Source: Mycobacterium sp. IS-1496
GTDB taxonomy: Bacteria; Actinomycetota; Actinomycetes; Mycobacteriales; Mycobacteriaceae
Direction of reading: 5' to 3'
DNA length: 64,000 bases
Assembly: GCF_001499995.1 (NCBI RefSeq)
Contig: NZ_LQIU01000009.1
Location: 1-64,000, forward strand
Of this stretch, positions 9,175-18,746 are shown piece by piece. The position numbers and the translations under genes are program-made. Numbering within the stretch: position 1 is the stretch's first letter; each line of letters opens with the position of its first letter. The notes beneath the pieces were generated by a model, which searched no databases, was not told the origin of the DNA, and was given only the letters and a program-made list of their open reading frames with translations.

Positions 9175-9411
9175 TCAGCGCCGCCGCAGCCGCGCCACAC
9201 CCACGACGATCAGCACACCCGCGACCGTCGCCAGCAGCAGCGCCAGCACCAGCAGCGGCGCCGAGTACACCGTCACGACCGTCTCGGGTTCGCCGGGCAC
9301 GACCGGCGCCGCCGTCGCCGGCCGGCTCGCCGCCGCCCAGCTCGCGATGCACCCGAGCACCGCGGCCGCGCCCGACACCACCTCGAGCAGCGCACGCGTC
9401 CGTGCGCTCAC
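9175..9411 (-). CDS. Small two-helix membrane protein
   Basis: A 78-residue protein with two membrane helices (LLEVVSGAAAVLGCIASWAA and LLVLALLLATVAGVLIVVGV) joined by a short external loop, ending in a basic RLRRR tail. The GTG start overlaps the stop of the upstream gene (GTGA). Topology and position resemble Rv0514. No domain is recognised. Confidence 0.75.
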   Translation of the reverse strand: MSARTRALLEVVSGAAAVLGCIASWAAASRPATAAPVVPGEPETVVTVYSAPLLVLALLLATVAGVLIVVGVARLRRR

Positions 9412-9878
9412 GGCACCCGTTCCTCGACGAGCCTGGTGAGCTCTTCGCGCAGGGTCGCATGCCGCCGCGCCCACGCCTGCGCCGTGCGGCCGCCGGACAG
9501 CTTGAGTCCGATTCCGGTGCGCCCGCGCGGGACACCCGTCAGCTCGCCGAGCGCCCGGGCCGACTGCCACTTCTGCATCTCGGAGCCGGACGGGGGCGGG
9601 AACACGGTGACGATCTCGGACACCTTGGTGATCTCGGCGCCCTGGCGCAGGGTCTCGGGGGTCAACTCGACGGAGGTGTGGATGCGCGCGGCCTTCACCT
9701 GGATGGCCAGAAAGCCCGACACCAGCACCAGGAACAGTCCCGGCACCAACGGCTGCAACCCGTACCCGGCGGAGATCTGGATCGCCAGCATCGCGCCGCC
9801 CGCCGCGGGGCCGGCGAGCAGCCACGCCCAGCTGGCGCCCGGCTCGTAGAACAGCCGCTCGGTCGACGGGCCGGTCAT
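9408..9878 (-). CDS. Membrane protein with DUF3093-like cytoplasmic domain
   Basis: A 156-residue protein. Two N-terminal helices (about 15-55) precede a basic soluble domain that includes ARALGELTGVPRGRTGIGL. This domain resembles DUF3093, which is often found as a membrane-anchored PH-like fold, but the match is by eye only. The start and stop overlap the adjacent genes by ATGA and GTGA. Positionally it corresponds to Rv0513. Function unknown. Confidence 0.75.
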   Translation of the reverse strand: MTGPSTERLFYEPGASWAWLLAGPAAGGAMLAIQISAGYGLQPLVPGLFLVLVSGFLAIQVKAARIHTSVELTPETLRQGAEITKVSEIVTVFPPPSGSEMQKWQSARALGELTGVPRGRTGIGLKLSGGRTAQAWARRHATLREELTRLVEERVP

Positions 9879-10321
9879 CGGGCCTCGGCCTGCTCGTACC
9901 AGCCGGTGGCGCTGCGCCGCGTCAACATCACGGTTCCGACCGTGATCGGCACCAGCGCCAACAGCGTCACGAGGTTCGCCACCCCGGCGCCCGCGGCCAG
10001 CATGACGAGCACGACGGCGATCGCGAGCGCCAGCGCGACCGCCGCTCGACGGAACCGCGGATCGCCGCGCCGGGCCCGGCCCGCGACGAACGCCAGGGCC
10101 GCGCCGGCCAACACCGATCCGACGCCGACACCGCGCTGGACGGCCAGGAAGCTGCGCAACGACTCGTTGCTGACGTCGGGGTCGATCGCCGATCGCGCGG
10201 TCTCGAAGGTGACGGTCGCGGCGAGCAGACCGCCGACGATGAGCAGGACGGCCCCGCCGACCAGTGCCCAGAACGCGATGTCGACGACGCGCGGCCGCGA
10301 CGGTGTTGGCGAAGCGGTCAT
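9875..10321 (-). CDS. Conserved four-helix membrane protein
   Basis: A 148-residue protein whose N-terminus contains VVDIAFWALVGGAVLLIVGG. The similar DVDTGFWLWAAALPLLVIGY in the gene upstream (10343-10789), with matching length and helix spacing, suggests the two are distant paralogues. Four membrane helices are predicted, with an extracytoplasmic or cytoplasmic loop between the first two. Its stop overlaps the next start (ATGA). No catalytic motifs seen. Confidence 0.75.
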   Translation of the reverse strand: MTASPTPSRPRVVDIAFWALVGGAVLLIVGGLLAATVTFETARSAIDPDVSNESLRSFLAVQRGVGVGSVLAGAALAFVAGRARRGDPRFRRAAVALALAIAVVLVMLAAGAGVANLVTLLALVPITVGTVMLTRRSATGWYEQAEAR

Positions 10322-10342
10322 GGTCGGGTCAGCCTAGCGTGG

Positions 10343-10789
10343 TCACCGCGTGAAGAAGGCGTTGGCGTCTTTGCGGTGCAACAGGAAGATGCCGCCGGCG
10401 ATGAGGACCGAACCGATGATCGCGGTGACGGCGTACCCGAACGCCGCGACCGGCGACTCCCGCTCGACGGTGAACAGGTTCGTGACGGTGTAGGCCACGG
10501 AGCCGAACCCGCCCGCGGTCAGCAGGGTGCGGGTCCAGCGGTAGCCCTGTCGCAGCAGGATGAGGAACGTCAGCACGATCGCCGAGACCGCGACGACGAT
10601 CATCACCGCCATGCCCTTGATGAACGGTGACGCGCCCGCGACGGGCGCCAGCAGGTTGTCGATCAGGTACCCGATCACCAGCAGCGGCAGCGCGGCCGCC
10701 CACAGCCAGAACCCGGTGTCCACGTCGGGCGGCCGGATGGGCGGTTGACCGGCGGGAGGCCCGGCCGGGTGGGTCGAGTGTTCGGTCAT
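10343..10789 (-). CDS. Conserved four-helix membrane protein downstream of hemB
   Basis: A 148-residue protein with a proline-rich cytoplasmic N-terminus (PAGPPAGQPPIRPPDV) and four predicted membrane helices. The ATG overlaps the hemB stop by ATGA, so it is translationally coupled to heme synthesis. It is paralogous-looking to the next gene in order (9875-10321). Function is not recognised; a role in porphyrin or heme trafficking would be speculation from position only. Confidence 0.78.
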   Translation of the reverse strand: MTEHSTHPAGPPAGQPPIRPPDVDTGFWLWAAALPLLVIGYLIDNLLAPVAGASPFIKGMAVMIVVAVSAIVLTFLILLRQGYRWTRTLLTAGGFGSVAYTVTNLFTVERESPVAAFGYAVTAIIGSVLIAGGIFLLHRKDANAFFTR

Positions 10790-11757
10790 GCCAGCCAGCC
10801 GGCCGCGTCGGCCGCCCAGTAGGTCAGCACGATGTCCGCCCCCGCGCGGCGGATGCCGACCAGCGCCTCCAGCGCCGAGGCCCGCAGATCGATCCAGCCG
10901 TTGGCGGCGGCGGCGCTGATCATCGCGTACTCACCGGAGATCTGGTAGGCGGCCACCGGCACCGGCGAGATGTCGGCGCACGCGCGCACCACGTCGAGGT
11001 AGGACATGGCCGGTTTCACCATCACGATGTCGGCGCCCTCGGCCAGGTCGAGTTCGATCTCGCGCACCGCTTCGCGGGCGTTGCCGCTGTCCTGCTGATA
11101 GGTCCGCCGGTCGCCCTGCAGGCTGGAGCCGACGGCTTCGCGGAACGGGCCGTAGAACGCGGAGGCGAACTTCGCCGCGTACGCCAGGATCGCCACATCG
11201 GCGAACCCGGCGGCGTCCAGCCCGTCGCGGATCGCGGCCACCTGGCCGTCCATCATGCCGCTGGGGCTCACCACGTGGGCACCCGACTGCGCTTGCGCCA
11301 CAGCCAGTTTCACGTACTGCTGATTGGTGGCGTCGTTATCGACCCGGCCCCGGTCGTCCAGCACGCCACAGTGCCCGTGATCGGTGAACTCGTCGAGGCA
11401 GGTGTCGGCCATGATCACCGTGTCGTCGCCGAGATCCTTGGCCAGGTCCCGCAGCGCGACGTTGAGGATGCCCTCGGGGTCGATGCCCGTCGACCCGCGC
11501 GGATCCTTGTCCTCGTCGCGGGGCACCCCGAACAGCATCAGCCCGCCCACTCCGGCGGCCACCGCATCGGCCGCGGCACGGCGCAGCGAATCGCGGGTGT
11601 GCTGCACCACGCCCGGCATCGACGAGATGGGCCGCGGTTCGTCGAGGCCGTCCGCGACGAACATCGGCAACACCAGATGCCGCGGCTCCAAGGAGGTCTC
11701 GGCCACCAACCGGCGCATGGCCGGCGTCGAACGCAACCTGCGCGGACGCTGACGCAT
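10786..11757 (-). CDS. hemB: Delta-aminolevulinic acid dehydratase (porphobilinogen synthase)
   Basis: Condenses two 5-aminolevulinate molecules to porphobilinogen. The protein is 323 residues. Both catalytic lysines are visible: AYAAKFASAFYGPF (Lys196) and IVMVKPAMSYLD (Lys248, the Schiff-base lysine). The metal-binding loop reads ADTCLDEFTDHGHCGV. Cys120 and Cys130 of the classical zinc triad are present, but the middle cysteine is replaced by Asp122, so metal preference may differ from the E. coli zinc enzyme. The ATG lies two bases after the hemD stop. Fourth gene of the hemA-hemC-hemD-hemB run. Confidence 0.96.
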   Translation of the reverse strand: MRQRPRRLRSTPAMRRLVAETSLEPRHLVLPMFVADGLDEPRPISSMPGVVQHTRDSLRRAAADAVAAGVGGLMLFGVPRDEDKDPRGSTGIDPEGILNVALRDLAKDLGDDTVIMADTCLDEFTDHGHCGVLDDRGRVDNDATNQQYVKLAVAQAQSGAHVVSPSGMMDGQVAAIRDGLDAAGFADVAILAYAAKFASAFYGPFREAVGSSLQGDRRTYQQDSGNAREAVREIELDLAEGADIVMVKPAMSYLDVVRACADISPVPVAAYQISGEYAMISAAAANGWIDLRASALEALVGIRRAGADIVLTYWAADAAGWLA

Positions 11758-11759
11758 GA

Positions 11760-13421
11760 TCAGCGGCGGCGGCTCTTCTTGCGCGGCGGCGGCAGCGCAC
11801 CCTCGGCACGCAGCCGGGCGGCGTGCTCGGCGAGCGCCTCCACCAGCGGACCGACGGCGGCCACCTCGGGCTGCACGTCGACGCGCAGGCCGAACTCGGC
11901 CGCCGTCTCCGCGGTCTTGGGCCCGATGCAGGCGACGATCGTGCGGGCGTGCGGCTTACCCGCGATACCGACCAGGTTGCGCACCGTCGAGCTCGAGGTG
12001 AAGCAGACCGCGTCGAAACCGCCGGTCTTGATCATCTCCCGGGTCGAGGCCGGCGGCGGCGCGGCACGCACCGTCCGGTAGGCGGTGACGTCCTCGATCT
12101 CCCAGCCGCGTTCGCGCAGCCCCTCGGCCAGCGTCTCGGTGGCGATGTCGGCCCGCGGCAGCAGCACCCGGTTCACCGGATCGAAGATGTCGTCGTACGG
12201 GGGGAACTCGTCGAGCAGACCCAGGGAGGACTGCTCCCCCGTCGGGACCAGCTCGGGGTTGATCCCGAAGGCGCGCACGCGCTCGGCCGTGGCCTGACCC
12301 ACGCAGGCGATCTTCACACCGGAGAACGCGCGGGCGTCGAGCCCGAACTCGTTGAACTTCTCCCACACCGCGCGCACCGCGTTGGTGGAGGTGAACACGA
12401 CCCACTGGAATCGTCCGTCGACCAGACCCTTGACCGCGCGCTCCATCTGCGCGGGGCTGCGCGGCGGTTCGACGGCGATGGTGGGCACCTCGATCGGCAG
12501 CGCGCCGTGGCCGACGAGCTTGTCGCTCATCTCGCCCGCCTGGTCCTTGGTCCGCGGCACCAGCACGGTCCAGCCGTACAGCGCGCGGCTCTCCCACCAG
12601 TTGAGCTTCGCGCGGTTGGCGACGGTCCGGCCGAGCGTCACGACCAGCGGTCCGGCCAGCGGCGCGGCGGGCGCACCGGTGGCGTCGGGTGCGGTCAGCA
12701 CGTTCTTGTCGATCAGGCCGGACAGCGTCGACTCCACGGACCGCTGCTGGCAGGTGGTGCCGTTGGCGGTGACGACCGCAGGGGTGGTCTCGGCCAGGCC
12801 GTACTCGATCAGCGTGCGCGCGGCGTCGGGCAGATGCGAGGCGGTCGCGTGCAGGATCAGCGGACCCGGGGCCGCCGCGATCGCCGCCCAGTCCACGTCA
12901 CCGCGCACGTCGGCGACGGTGTGGGTGGAGCCTAGCGGCAGACCGGCGTAGGTCGGCACCGCCGTGGTGTCGGGCAGCCCGGGCACGATCTCGAAGTTGG
13001 CGTGGCTCTTCGCCAGCGCGTTCACCTCGGCGATGACGGCGTCGACCGACAGCGGGTCTCCGGCCACCAGCCGGACCACGTCCACGCCGTGCTTGGCCTC
13101 GCCGGCCAGGGTCTTGGCCACCTCGGCCGGGTCGCCCAGCGCGGGCCGGATGTCCGGGCCGCCGGGGATCGTCGAACCCGCCTGCTCGTCGGCGCCGTCG
13201 GCCGCCTCGGCCGGTTCAGGGCCCGACGGCGGCGGCAGGTGCGCGCCCACCAGGGACAGCACCGCCTCCGGAACGTCGGGGTCGGTGAAGACCAGCGCGG
13301 CATTGACGAGCACACTGTGGGCCCGTGTGGTCAGCAGGCCGGGGTCGCCCGGGCCCGAGCCCACGAAGGTGATGCGGCCGGGCTTCATCTTGCGCCCACG
13401 CCCGCTCTCCTGCCGAGTCAT
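11760..13421 (-). CDS. hemD: Fused uroporphyrinogen-III C-methyltransferase-like / uroporphyrinogen-III synthase
   Basis: Two-domain protein of 553 residues, as in other actinobacteria. The N-terminal half resembles tetrapyrrole methylases (VGSGPGDPGLLT at 20-31; VVRLVAGDPLSVDAVIAEV). The C-terminal half (about 285-535) is the HemD synthase that cyclises hydroxymethylbilane with ring-D inversion. Whether the first half still methylates cannot be judged. A low-complexity linker at about 65-90 is rich in Pro, Glu and Ala. ATG at 13421; an internal ATG 11 codons later is a possible alternative. It follows hemC by 24 bp and precedes hemB by 2 bp. Confidence 0.95.
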   Translation of the reverse strand: MTRQESGRGRKMKPGRITFVGSGPGDPGLLTTRAHSVLVNAALVFTDPDVPEAVLSLVGAHLPPPSGPEPAEAADGADEQAGSTIPGGPDIRPALGDPAEVAKTLAGEAKHGVDVVRLVAGDPLSVDAVIAEVNALAKSHANFEIVPGLPDTTAVPTYAGLPLGSTHTVADVRGDVDWAAIAAAPGPLILHATASHLPDAARTLIEYGLAETTPAVVTANGTTCQQRSVESTLSGLIDKNVLTAPDATGAPAAPLAGPLVVTLGRTVANRAKLNWWESRALYGWTVLVPRTKDQAGEMSDKLVGHGALPIEVPTIAVEPPRSPAQMERAVKGLVDGRFQWVVFTSTNAVRAVWEKFNEFGLDARAFSGVKIACVGQATAERVRAFGINPELVPTGEQSSLGLLDEFPPYDDIFDPVNRVLLPRADIATETLAEGLRERGWEIEDVTAYRTVRAAPPPASTREMIKTGGFDAVCFTSSSTVRNLVGIAGKPHARTIVACIGPKTAETAAEFGLRVDVQPEVAAVGPLVEALAEHAARLRAEGALPPPRKKSRRR

Positions 13422-13445
13422 CTGTCGCTCACTCCGCTCTACAGC

Positions 13446-14390
13446 TCAGTGGTGATCCGCAATGAGCTCTCGCGCACCCAGTTCGAACAGTTCCGCGGCC
13501 ACCGAGACCCCGAGGTCTGCGGCCCGGCCGGGAGTTCCGATGCCAGACGCACGGATCACGTCGGATCCGTCCAGCGCCGCCACGCAACCGCGAAGCGACA
13601 CCTCTTCGAAGACGCGGCCGTCCTCATCGATAGACTCGACCACCTCGGCGATCGCGCCCACCGGTGCGGAGCAACCCGCCTCCAGTTCGGCGAGCAGGAC
13701 CCGTTCAGCGGTGACTGCCGCGCGCGTGTCGGCGTCGTCCAACTCCGCCAGTAGCGCGATCAGTCCGGTGTCCCCTGCGCGGCACTCGACCGCGAGGGCA
13801 CCCTGAGCCGGCGCTGGCAACATCTGCACCGGCTCGAGAGTCTCGGTGACATCGCCCAGCCGTCCGATGCGGGCCAGACCCGCCCGGGCGACCACGATGC
13901 CGTCGAGCTCACCGTTGCCGACCCTGTTCAACCTGGTATCTAGGTTGCCTCTTAGGGGGCGGATTTCCAAACCGAGACCCAGTGCTCTAAGCTGCGCGGC
14001 CCGTCGCGGGCTCGAGGTGCCGACCGTGGAGCCGGCGGGCAACTCCCCCAGCACCAGTCCGTCGCGGGCCACCAGGGCGTCGCGCGGGTCCTCACGGCGG
14101 GGGATCGCCGGGATGGTGAACCGCTCGTCGGACGCCGTCGGCAAATCCTTGTACGAGTGCACGGCGGCGTCGACCCGGCCGTCGGCGATCGCCTCGCGCA
14201 AAGCGGCGGTGAAGACCCCGACGCCGATGTCGGCGATGGGCCCCTGGTTGCGGTCACCCTCGGTGGAGATGAAGACCAGTTCGGCGGGGTGCCCTTTGGC
14301 GACGAGCGCGTCGCGGATGGTGCCTGCCTGCGTCCTCGCGAGCAGGCTGGCCCGGGTGCCGATCCGGATAGGCGTGTCGGCGTTGCTCAA
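13446..14390 (-). CDS. hemC: Porphobilinogen deaminase (hydroxymethylbilane synthase)
   Basis: Polymerises four porphobilinogen units to hydroxymethylbilane. The 314-residue protein shows the family signatures [27 protein letters not shown] and [13 protein letters not shown]. The dipyrromethane-cofactor cysteine lies in [13 protein letters not shown] (Cys240). The only start near the N-terminus is TTG at 14390, three bases after the hemA TAA. Rare-start use plus close spacing suggests translational coupling to hemA. Confidence 0.96.
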   Translation of the reverse strand: MSNADTPIRIGTRASLLARTQAGTIRDALVAKGHPAELVFISTEGDRNQGPIADIGVGVFTAALREAIADGRVDAAVHSYKDLPTASDERFTIPAIPRREDPRDALVARDGLVLGELPAGSTVGTSSPRRAAQLRALGLGLEIRPLRGNLDTRLNRVGNGELDGIVVARAGLARIGRLGDVTETLEPVQMLPAPAQGALAVECRAGDTGLIALLAELDDADTRAAVTAERVLLAELEAGCSAPVGAIAEVVESIDEDGRVFEEVSLRGCVAALDGSDVIRASGIGTPGRAADLGVSVAAELFELGARELIADHH

Positions 14391-14393
14391 CCG

Positions 14394-15737
14394 TTACTCG
14401 GACTTGTCGAGTTCGATTGGCAGCAACGGCAATTCGCCGGCGGCCACCGCGTCGACCGCCTGCTGGTCGAGCTCGAAGAGCTCACGCAGGGCTTCGGCGT
14501 AGCTGTCGCCGCCGGGCGCGCTGGCCAGCTGCTTGACGCGCACGGTCGGGGCGTGCAGCAGCTTGTCGACGACGCGGCGGACCGTCTTGGCGACCTCGTC
14601 GCGGTGGGCGGCGTCGAGCCCCGGCAACCTGTTGTCCAGGCGCAGCAACTCGGCCTCGACCACGTCCGCGGCCCGCTGCCGCAACGCGGTGACGGTGGGG
14701 GTGACCTCGGCCATCCGCTGGCCGGCGAGGTAGTTCGCGACCTCGGCGGCCACGATCGAGCGGGCGGCGTCGGCGTCGGCGGCCGCGGCGCGCGCCGAGG
14801 GCTCGCGCTGGATGCGCTCCATGTCGATGACGTTGACGCCGGGCAGCCCGGCGATCGCCGGTTCGACGTCGCGGGGCATACCCAGGTCGCAGATCACCAG
14901 CTGGCGGTGCTCCGGCCGGCCGGTCAGTCCGCGGTGGGCGTCGGCCAACGACACCACCGGCCGGACCGCGCCGGTGGAGGAGACCACCACGTCGGCGTCG
15001 GCCAGCGCGTGAGCGATGTCGTCGAGGGTGTGCGCATCGGCGGTGACGCCCTGGTCGAGCAGGTTCTGCGCGAGGCGGCGGGCGCGCGGCAGCGACCGGT
15101 TCACCACGTGCACCCGTTCGATGCCGGCGCGGACCAGGTGCTTGGCCGACAGGGCGCCCATGGACCCGGCGCCGATGACCACGGCTGTGCGGCCGGCCAG
15201 CGAGCCGAGCTTGACTTCGGCGATGTCGAGGGCCACCGAGACGACCGAGGCGCCCGCGGCGTCGATCCCGGTCTCCGAGTGCACGCGCTTGCCGACCGAC
15301 AGCGCGCGCTGCGACAACTCGTGCAGCGTGCGGCCGACGGTGTGGTTGGCCTCGGCGGAGGTGTACGCGCGGCGGACCTGTCCGAGCACCTGCTGCTCAC
15401 CGATGACCGCGGAGTCCAGTCCGCTCGCCACGGCGAACAGATGCTCGACGGCGGCCTCGGCGTACCGCACGTAGGCGTACTTCGTCAGATCGTTGAGCGA
15501 CATGCCGCAGTGTTCGGCGAGGACCTGGCCGATGACGGACAGCCCGCCGTGGAAGGCGTCGACCACGGCGTAGACCTCGACGCGGTTGCAGGTGGACAGC
15601 ACCATCGCCTCTGTCACCAGCGACGACTGCAACACCTGGTCGACGATCTTGGCCTGGTCGGACTCGTCGGTGCTCAACTGCTCGAGGACCGATACCGGGG
15701 CACTGCGGTGCGAAACCCCGAACAACAGCACGCTCAT
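14394..15737 (-). CDS. hemA: Glutamyl-tRNA reductase
   Basis: First committed enzyme of C5 heme synthesis: reduces glutamyl-tRNA to glutamate-1-semialdehyde with NADPH. The 447-residue protein begins [15 protein letters not shown]. The catalytic cysteine is in [13 protein letters not shown] (Cys50), and the NADPH-binding domain carries [16 protein letters not shown] near residue 185. The C-terminal helices form the dimerisation domain. First gene of the hemACDB run. The 90 bp upstream contain no gene and presumably the promoter. Confidence 0.97.
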   Translation of the reverse strand: MSVLLFGVSHRSAPVSVLEQLSTDESDQAKIVDQVLQSSLVTEAMVLSTCNRVEVYAVVDAFHGGLSVIGQVLAEHCGMSLNDLTKYAYVRYAEAAVEHLFAVASGLDSAVIGEQQVLGQVRRAYTSAEANHTVGRTLHELSQRALSVGKRVHSETGIDAAGASVVSVALDIAEVKLGSLAGRTAVVIGAGSMGALSAKHLVRAGIERVHVVNRSLPRARRLAQNLLDQGVTADAHTLDDIAHALADADVVVSSTGAVRPVVSLADAHRGLTGRPEHRQLVICDLGMPRDVEPAIAGLPGVNVIDMERIQREPSARAAAADADAARSIVAAEVANYLAGQRMAEVTPTVTALRQRAADVVEAELLRLDNRLPGLDAAHRDEVAKTVRRVVDKLLHAPTVRVKQLASAPGGDSYAEALRELFELDQQAVDAVAAGELPLLPIELDKSE

Positions 15738-15827
15738 GGCTTCATCACCACGTCATCCACGGTAATCGTTCACAAGCGTGCCGACCAAATTTCACCTAGT
15801 CATCTTTGTCACCACGACCCCGTTTTG

Positions 15828-16097
15828 TCACTGCAGATCCGCCCGCAACCGCGGTTCGTCGACCTCCCAGTAGCTGTGTTCGGCGCCGTCGAGCAGCACC
15901 ACCGGCAGCCGGTCGCCGTACTCCGCGCGCAACGCGGTGTTCCCGCCTGCCGCCGCCGCGTCGACGTCGGTGACGGTCAGCCGGAAGCCGAGTTCGCCGG
16001 ACAGCTGCGCGAGCCTGCCGGCCGCCTGTTCGCACACACCGCATCCGGCGCGCGTCAGCAACTCGACCGCGTGCTGCGTCCCGTCGTGGTCCACCAC
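15828..16097 (-). CDS. Glutaredoxin-like protein (DUF836 type)
   Basis: An 89-residue thioredoxin-fold protein with redox motif CGVC at residues about 19-22 (LLTRAGCGVCEQAAGRL) and the segment RLPVVLLDG typical of the cis-proline region. It probably handles cytosolic disulfides; the partner is unknown. The frame opens with two GTG codons. A -10-like GATACT ends six bases before the second one (16094), so a leaderless start there (88 residues) is plausible. Corresponds to Rv0508, just upstream of hemA. Confidence 0.85.
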   Translation of the reverse strand: MVDHDGTQHAVELLTRAGCGVCEQAAGRLAQLSGELGFRLTVTDVDAAAAGGNTALRAEYGDRLPVVLLDGAEHSYWEVDEPRLRADLQ

Positions 16098-16120
16098 CCC
16101 AGTATCCGGGGCCGGTGTCC

Positions 16121-16126
16121 TAGGGT
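16121..16126 (+). promoter_or_regulatory. -10 element for a leaderless serB-like transcript
   Basis: TAGGGT fits the mycobacterial TANNNT -10 consensus and ends six bases before the GTG start at 16133. That spacing puts the transcription start on the first base of the start codon. Confidence 0.55.
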
Positions 16127-16132
16127 TGAGCC

Positions 16133-17035
16133 GTGTCCGAAACCGGGGGTACGCACGCCGCGCGGCAACAGATCGCCGGGGACGCCAGCGCCGAGGCCGC
16201 GGTCACGGATCTGGCGACCGAATCCGTCCCGGCGCCACCCGCGCCGCCGCCGGACCTGACCGCCGCGGCGTTCTTCGACGTGGACAACACGCTTGTGCAC
16301 GGTTCGTCGCTGGTGCACTTCGCGCGCGGTCTGGCCGCCCGGAAGTACTTCACCTACGGCGACGTGCTGGGCTTCGTCTACGCCCAGGCCAAGTTCCAGC
16401 TGACCGGTCGGGAGAACAGCGACGACGTCGCGGCCGGGCGGACCAAGGCGTTGTCGTTCATCGAGGGCCGCTCGACCGCCGAACTGGTCGCCCTCGGCGA
16501 GGACATCTACGACGAGATCATCGCCTCCAAGATCTGGCCCGGCACCCGGGCGCTGGCGCAGATGCACCTCGACGCAGGCCAGCAGGTGTGGCTGGTCACC
16601 GCGACGCCGTATGAGCTCGCCGCCACCATCGCCCGCAAGCTGGGCCTGACCGGCGCGCTGGGCACGGTCGCCGAATCCGTCGACGGGGTGTTCACCGGCC
16701 GGCTGGTCGGCGACATCCTGCACGGCACCGGTAAGGCGCACGCGGTCCGTTCGCTGGCCATCCGCGAGGGTCTCAACCTGCGCCGCTGCACGGCCTACTC
16801 GGACAGCTACAACGACGTGCCGATGCTGTCGCTGGTCGGCACCGCGGTGGCGATCAACCCGGACGCCGCGCTGCGCAGTCTCGCCCGCGAGCGGGGCTGG
16901 GAGATCCGCGACTTCCGCACCGCCCGCAAAGCGGCGCGCATCGGGGTGCCGTCGGCGGTGGCGCTCGGCGCGCTGGGCGGTGCGCTGGCGGCCGTGGTGT
17001 CGCGCCGCCAGGACGGCCGCACCGGCTGGCGCTGA
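16133..17035 (+). CDS. HAD-superfamily hydrolase, SerB-like (IB subfamily)
   Basis: A 300-residue phosphatase of the SerB-like HAD-IB group. Motif I is [15 protein letters not shown] (about residues 44-57). Motif II Thr lies in WLVTATPYE. Motif IV is [13 protein letters not shown] with GTAVAINPD after it. The C-terminus has a basic segment and a short hydrophobic stretch ([20 protein letters not shown] type) that may associate with membrane. Positional match to Rv0505c (serB1), whose phosphoserine specificity is not proven. The first 40 residues are low-complexity. GTG start with a well-placed -10. Confidence 0.88.
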   Translation: MSETGGTHAARQQIAGDASAEAAVTDLATESVPAPPAPPPDLTAAAFFDVDNTLVHGSSLVHFARGLAARKYFTYGDVLGFVYAQAKFQLTGRENSDDVAAGRTKALSFIEGRSTAELVALGEDIYDEIIASKIWPGTRALAQMHLDAGQQVWLVTATPYELAATIARKLGLTGALGTVAESVDGVFTGRLVGDILHGTGKAHAVRSLAIREGLNLRRCTAYSDSYNDVPMLSLVGTAVAINPDAALRSLARERGWEIRDFRTARKAARIGVPSAVALGALGGALAAVVSRRQDGRTGWR

Positions 17036-17081
17036 TAGGCTCGCGCCGCCAAGCACGTCGACGCGGGGAGTACGCGAAGCC

Positions 17082-17615
17082 ATGGCCATCGCTGAAGAGA
17101 TCATCGGCACCCACTACCGGTATCCGGACTATTTCGAGGTGGACCGGGAGAAGATCCGGGAGTTCGCCCGCGCCGTCAAGGACGAGCATCCGGCGCACCA
17201 CGACGAAGCGGCCGCCAAGGAATCCGGTTACGACGCGCTGATCGCGTCGCTGACGTTCCTCGCGGTGGCCGGGCGCAAGGTGCAGGCCGAGATCTTCAAC
17301 CAGTTCGACGTGCCGATCAACATGGAGCGCGTACTGCACCGCGACCAGAAGATCACGTTCCACCGGCCCATCCTGGCCGGCGACAAACTGTTCTTCGACT
17401 CCTACCTGGACTCGGTCATCGAGGCGCACGGCACCGTCGTGACCGAGGTCCGCGGCGAGGTCAGCGACGAGGCCGGCGAACCGGTGCTGACCAGCGTCGT
17501 GACCGTGATCGGCGAGGCCGCCCACGACAGCGAGGCCGACGAGATCAGCGCGACCATCAAGGCGCGCCGCGACGCCGCGATCGCCAAGATGGTGTCCGGG
17601 CAGAACGCCACGTAG
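17082..17615 (+). CDS. MaoC-like dehydratase N-terminal domain protein (HadA-like)
   Basis: A 177-residue hot-dog-fold protein of the FAS1_DH/MaoC-N family, which includes the HadA and HadC subunits of the mycolic-acid 3-hydroxyacyl-ACP dehydratase. Visible hallmarks are [20 protein letters not shown] at the N-terminus and [19 protein letters not shown] in the middle. The catalytic hydratase motif belongs to a separate HadB-type subunit, so this may be a structural or acyl-chain-holding partner. ATG at 17082 begins [20 protein letters not shown]. Corresponds to Rv0504c. Confidence 0.85.
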   Translation: MAIAEEIIGTHYRYPDYFEVDREKIREFARAVKDEHPAHHDEAAAKESGYDALIASLTFLAVAGRKVQAEIFNQFDVPINMERVLHRDQKITFHRPILAGDKLFFDSYLDSVIEAHGTVVTEVRGEVSDEAGEPVLTSVVTVIGEAAHDSEADEISATIKARRDAAIAKMVSGQNAT

Positions 17616-17617
17616 CC

Positions 17618-17643
17618 CCGGCCCCCCGGAGAAGCGCGGCCGG
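17618..17643. terminator. Possible bidirectional hairpin between convergent genes
   Basis: CCGGCC at 17618-17623 pairs with GGCCGG at 17638-17643 over a 14-base loop. It lies between the stop codons of the MaoC-like gene and the convergent acyltransferase gene. There is no U tract, as is common in mycobacteria. Confidence 0.4.
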
Positions 17644-17648
17644 ATTCC

Positions 17649-18713
17649 TCAGCCGAAGAACGTGTTCCGCCGGCCGGCCAGCAGCTGGTAGAGCGTCTGC
17701 TGGATGGTCTCGCGGACCTGGTCGGTCACGTCGAATGTGACCATCGGATCATCGGCGGCCGACTCGTCGTAGCCCTCGGTCGAGATCGGCTCACCGAACT
17801 GGATGTGCCACTTCGACGGCAGCGGCACCAGACCGAGCGGGCCGGCCACCGGGAACAGCGGGGTCACCGGGAAGTACGGCAGGCCGAGCAACCGCGCCAG
17901 CAATTTGACGTCGGCCATCATCGGGTAGATCTCCTCGGACCCGACGATCGAGCACGGCACGATCGGGGCCTTGGTGCGCAGCGCCGCCGAGACGAAGCCG
18001 CCCCGGCCGAACCGCTGCAACTTGTAGCGGTCCTTGAACTGTTTGCCCAGCCCCTTGTAGCCCTCGGGGAACACCGCGGTCAGTTCACCGGCCGCCAGCA
18101 GCCGATGCGCGTCAGAGGTGCACGCCATCGTGTGGCCGGCCTTGCGGGCGGCCTGCCCGACCATCGGCAGGTCGAACACCAGGTCGGCGGCCAGCAGCCG
18201 CAGGTCGCGGTGGGCGGGATGCCTGTCCTTCACCGCGACCGACGTCATCAACCCGTCGAACGGCAGCACACCGGCGTGGTTGGCCACGACGAGCGCTGCG
18301 CCCTCGGCGGGCAGGTTCTCGACACCGCTGACCTCGACGCGGAACCACGAGTTGAACAGCACCCGCAGAATCGGCAGGAAGACCGTGCTGTTGAGGTGCG
18401 AATCGAAGCCGAACTCGTCGACGGTGTAGTCACCGGACATCCGCTTGCGGACGAACTCGGCGAGTGCCGCGATGCGTTTGGCGAGTTCGGTGGGGGTCTC
18501 CTCTACCGGGGTCCCGCCGGCGCCGCCTGTGCGGTGCTGATCGATCTCGCGCACCACCGCGGCGATCTGCTCGGCTGAGGCCCGGCTACCGGGGTCGGTG
18601 AGAAGCGAGGGGTGACGACGGGCGCTGTCCGCGCGCTGGGCCGCCCGTCTCGCCGCGTTCCGCCCCGAATTCCCGTACAGCGGGATGACTTTGGCTTTCG
18701 ACTCGCCTGACAC
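17649..18713 (-). CDS. Lysophospholipid acyltransferase-like protein
   Basis: A 354-residue 1-acylglycerol-phosphate acyltransferase-like protein. The catalytic region reads ALVVANHAGVLPFDG, in which histidine and aspartate are separated by six residues, as in the DGAT-like subgroup. The acyl-binding segment is TAVFPEGYKGLGKQFK. A basic N-terminus and a predicted amphipathic central segment suggest peripheral membrane association. GTG start (SGESKAKVIPLYG). Corresponds to Rv0502, next to the epimerase gene. The specific lipid is unknown. Confidence 0.85.
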   Translation of the reverse strand: MSGESKAKVIPLYGNSGRNAARRAAQRADSARRHPSLLTDPGSRASAEQIAAVVREIDQHRTGGAGGTPVEETPTELAKRIAALAEFVRKRMSGDYTVDEFGFDSHLNSTVFLPILRVLFNSWFRVEVSGVENLPAEGAALVVANHAGVLPFDGLMTSVAVKDRHPAHRDLRLLAADLVFDLPMVGQAARKAGHTMACTSDAHRLLAAGELTAVFPEGYKGLGKQFKDRYKLQRFGRGGFVSAALRTKAPIVPCSIVGSEEIYPMMADVKLLARLLGLPYFPVTPLFPVAGPLGLVPLPSKWHIQFGEPISTEGYDESAADDPMVTFDVTDQVRETIQQTLYQLLAGRRNTFFG

Positions 18714-18746
18714 GTACTCTTCACCCCACCGATCCGTCAGTCTTCT

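Noticed and set aside
18250..18290. Non-canonical HX6D in the acyltransferase as a loss of catalysis
   Set aside because: The NHxGxxPxDG form is normal for the DGAT-like branch.
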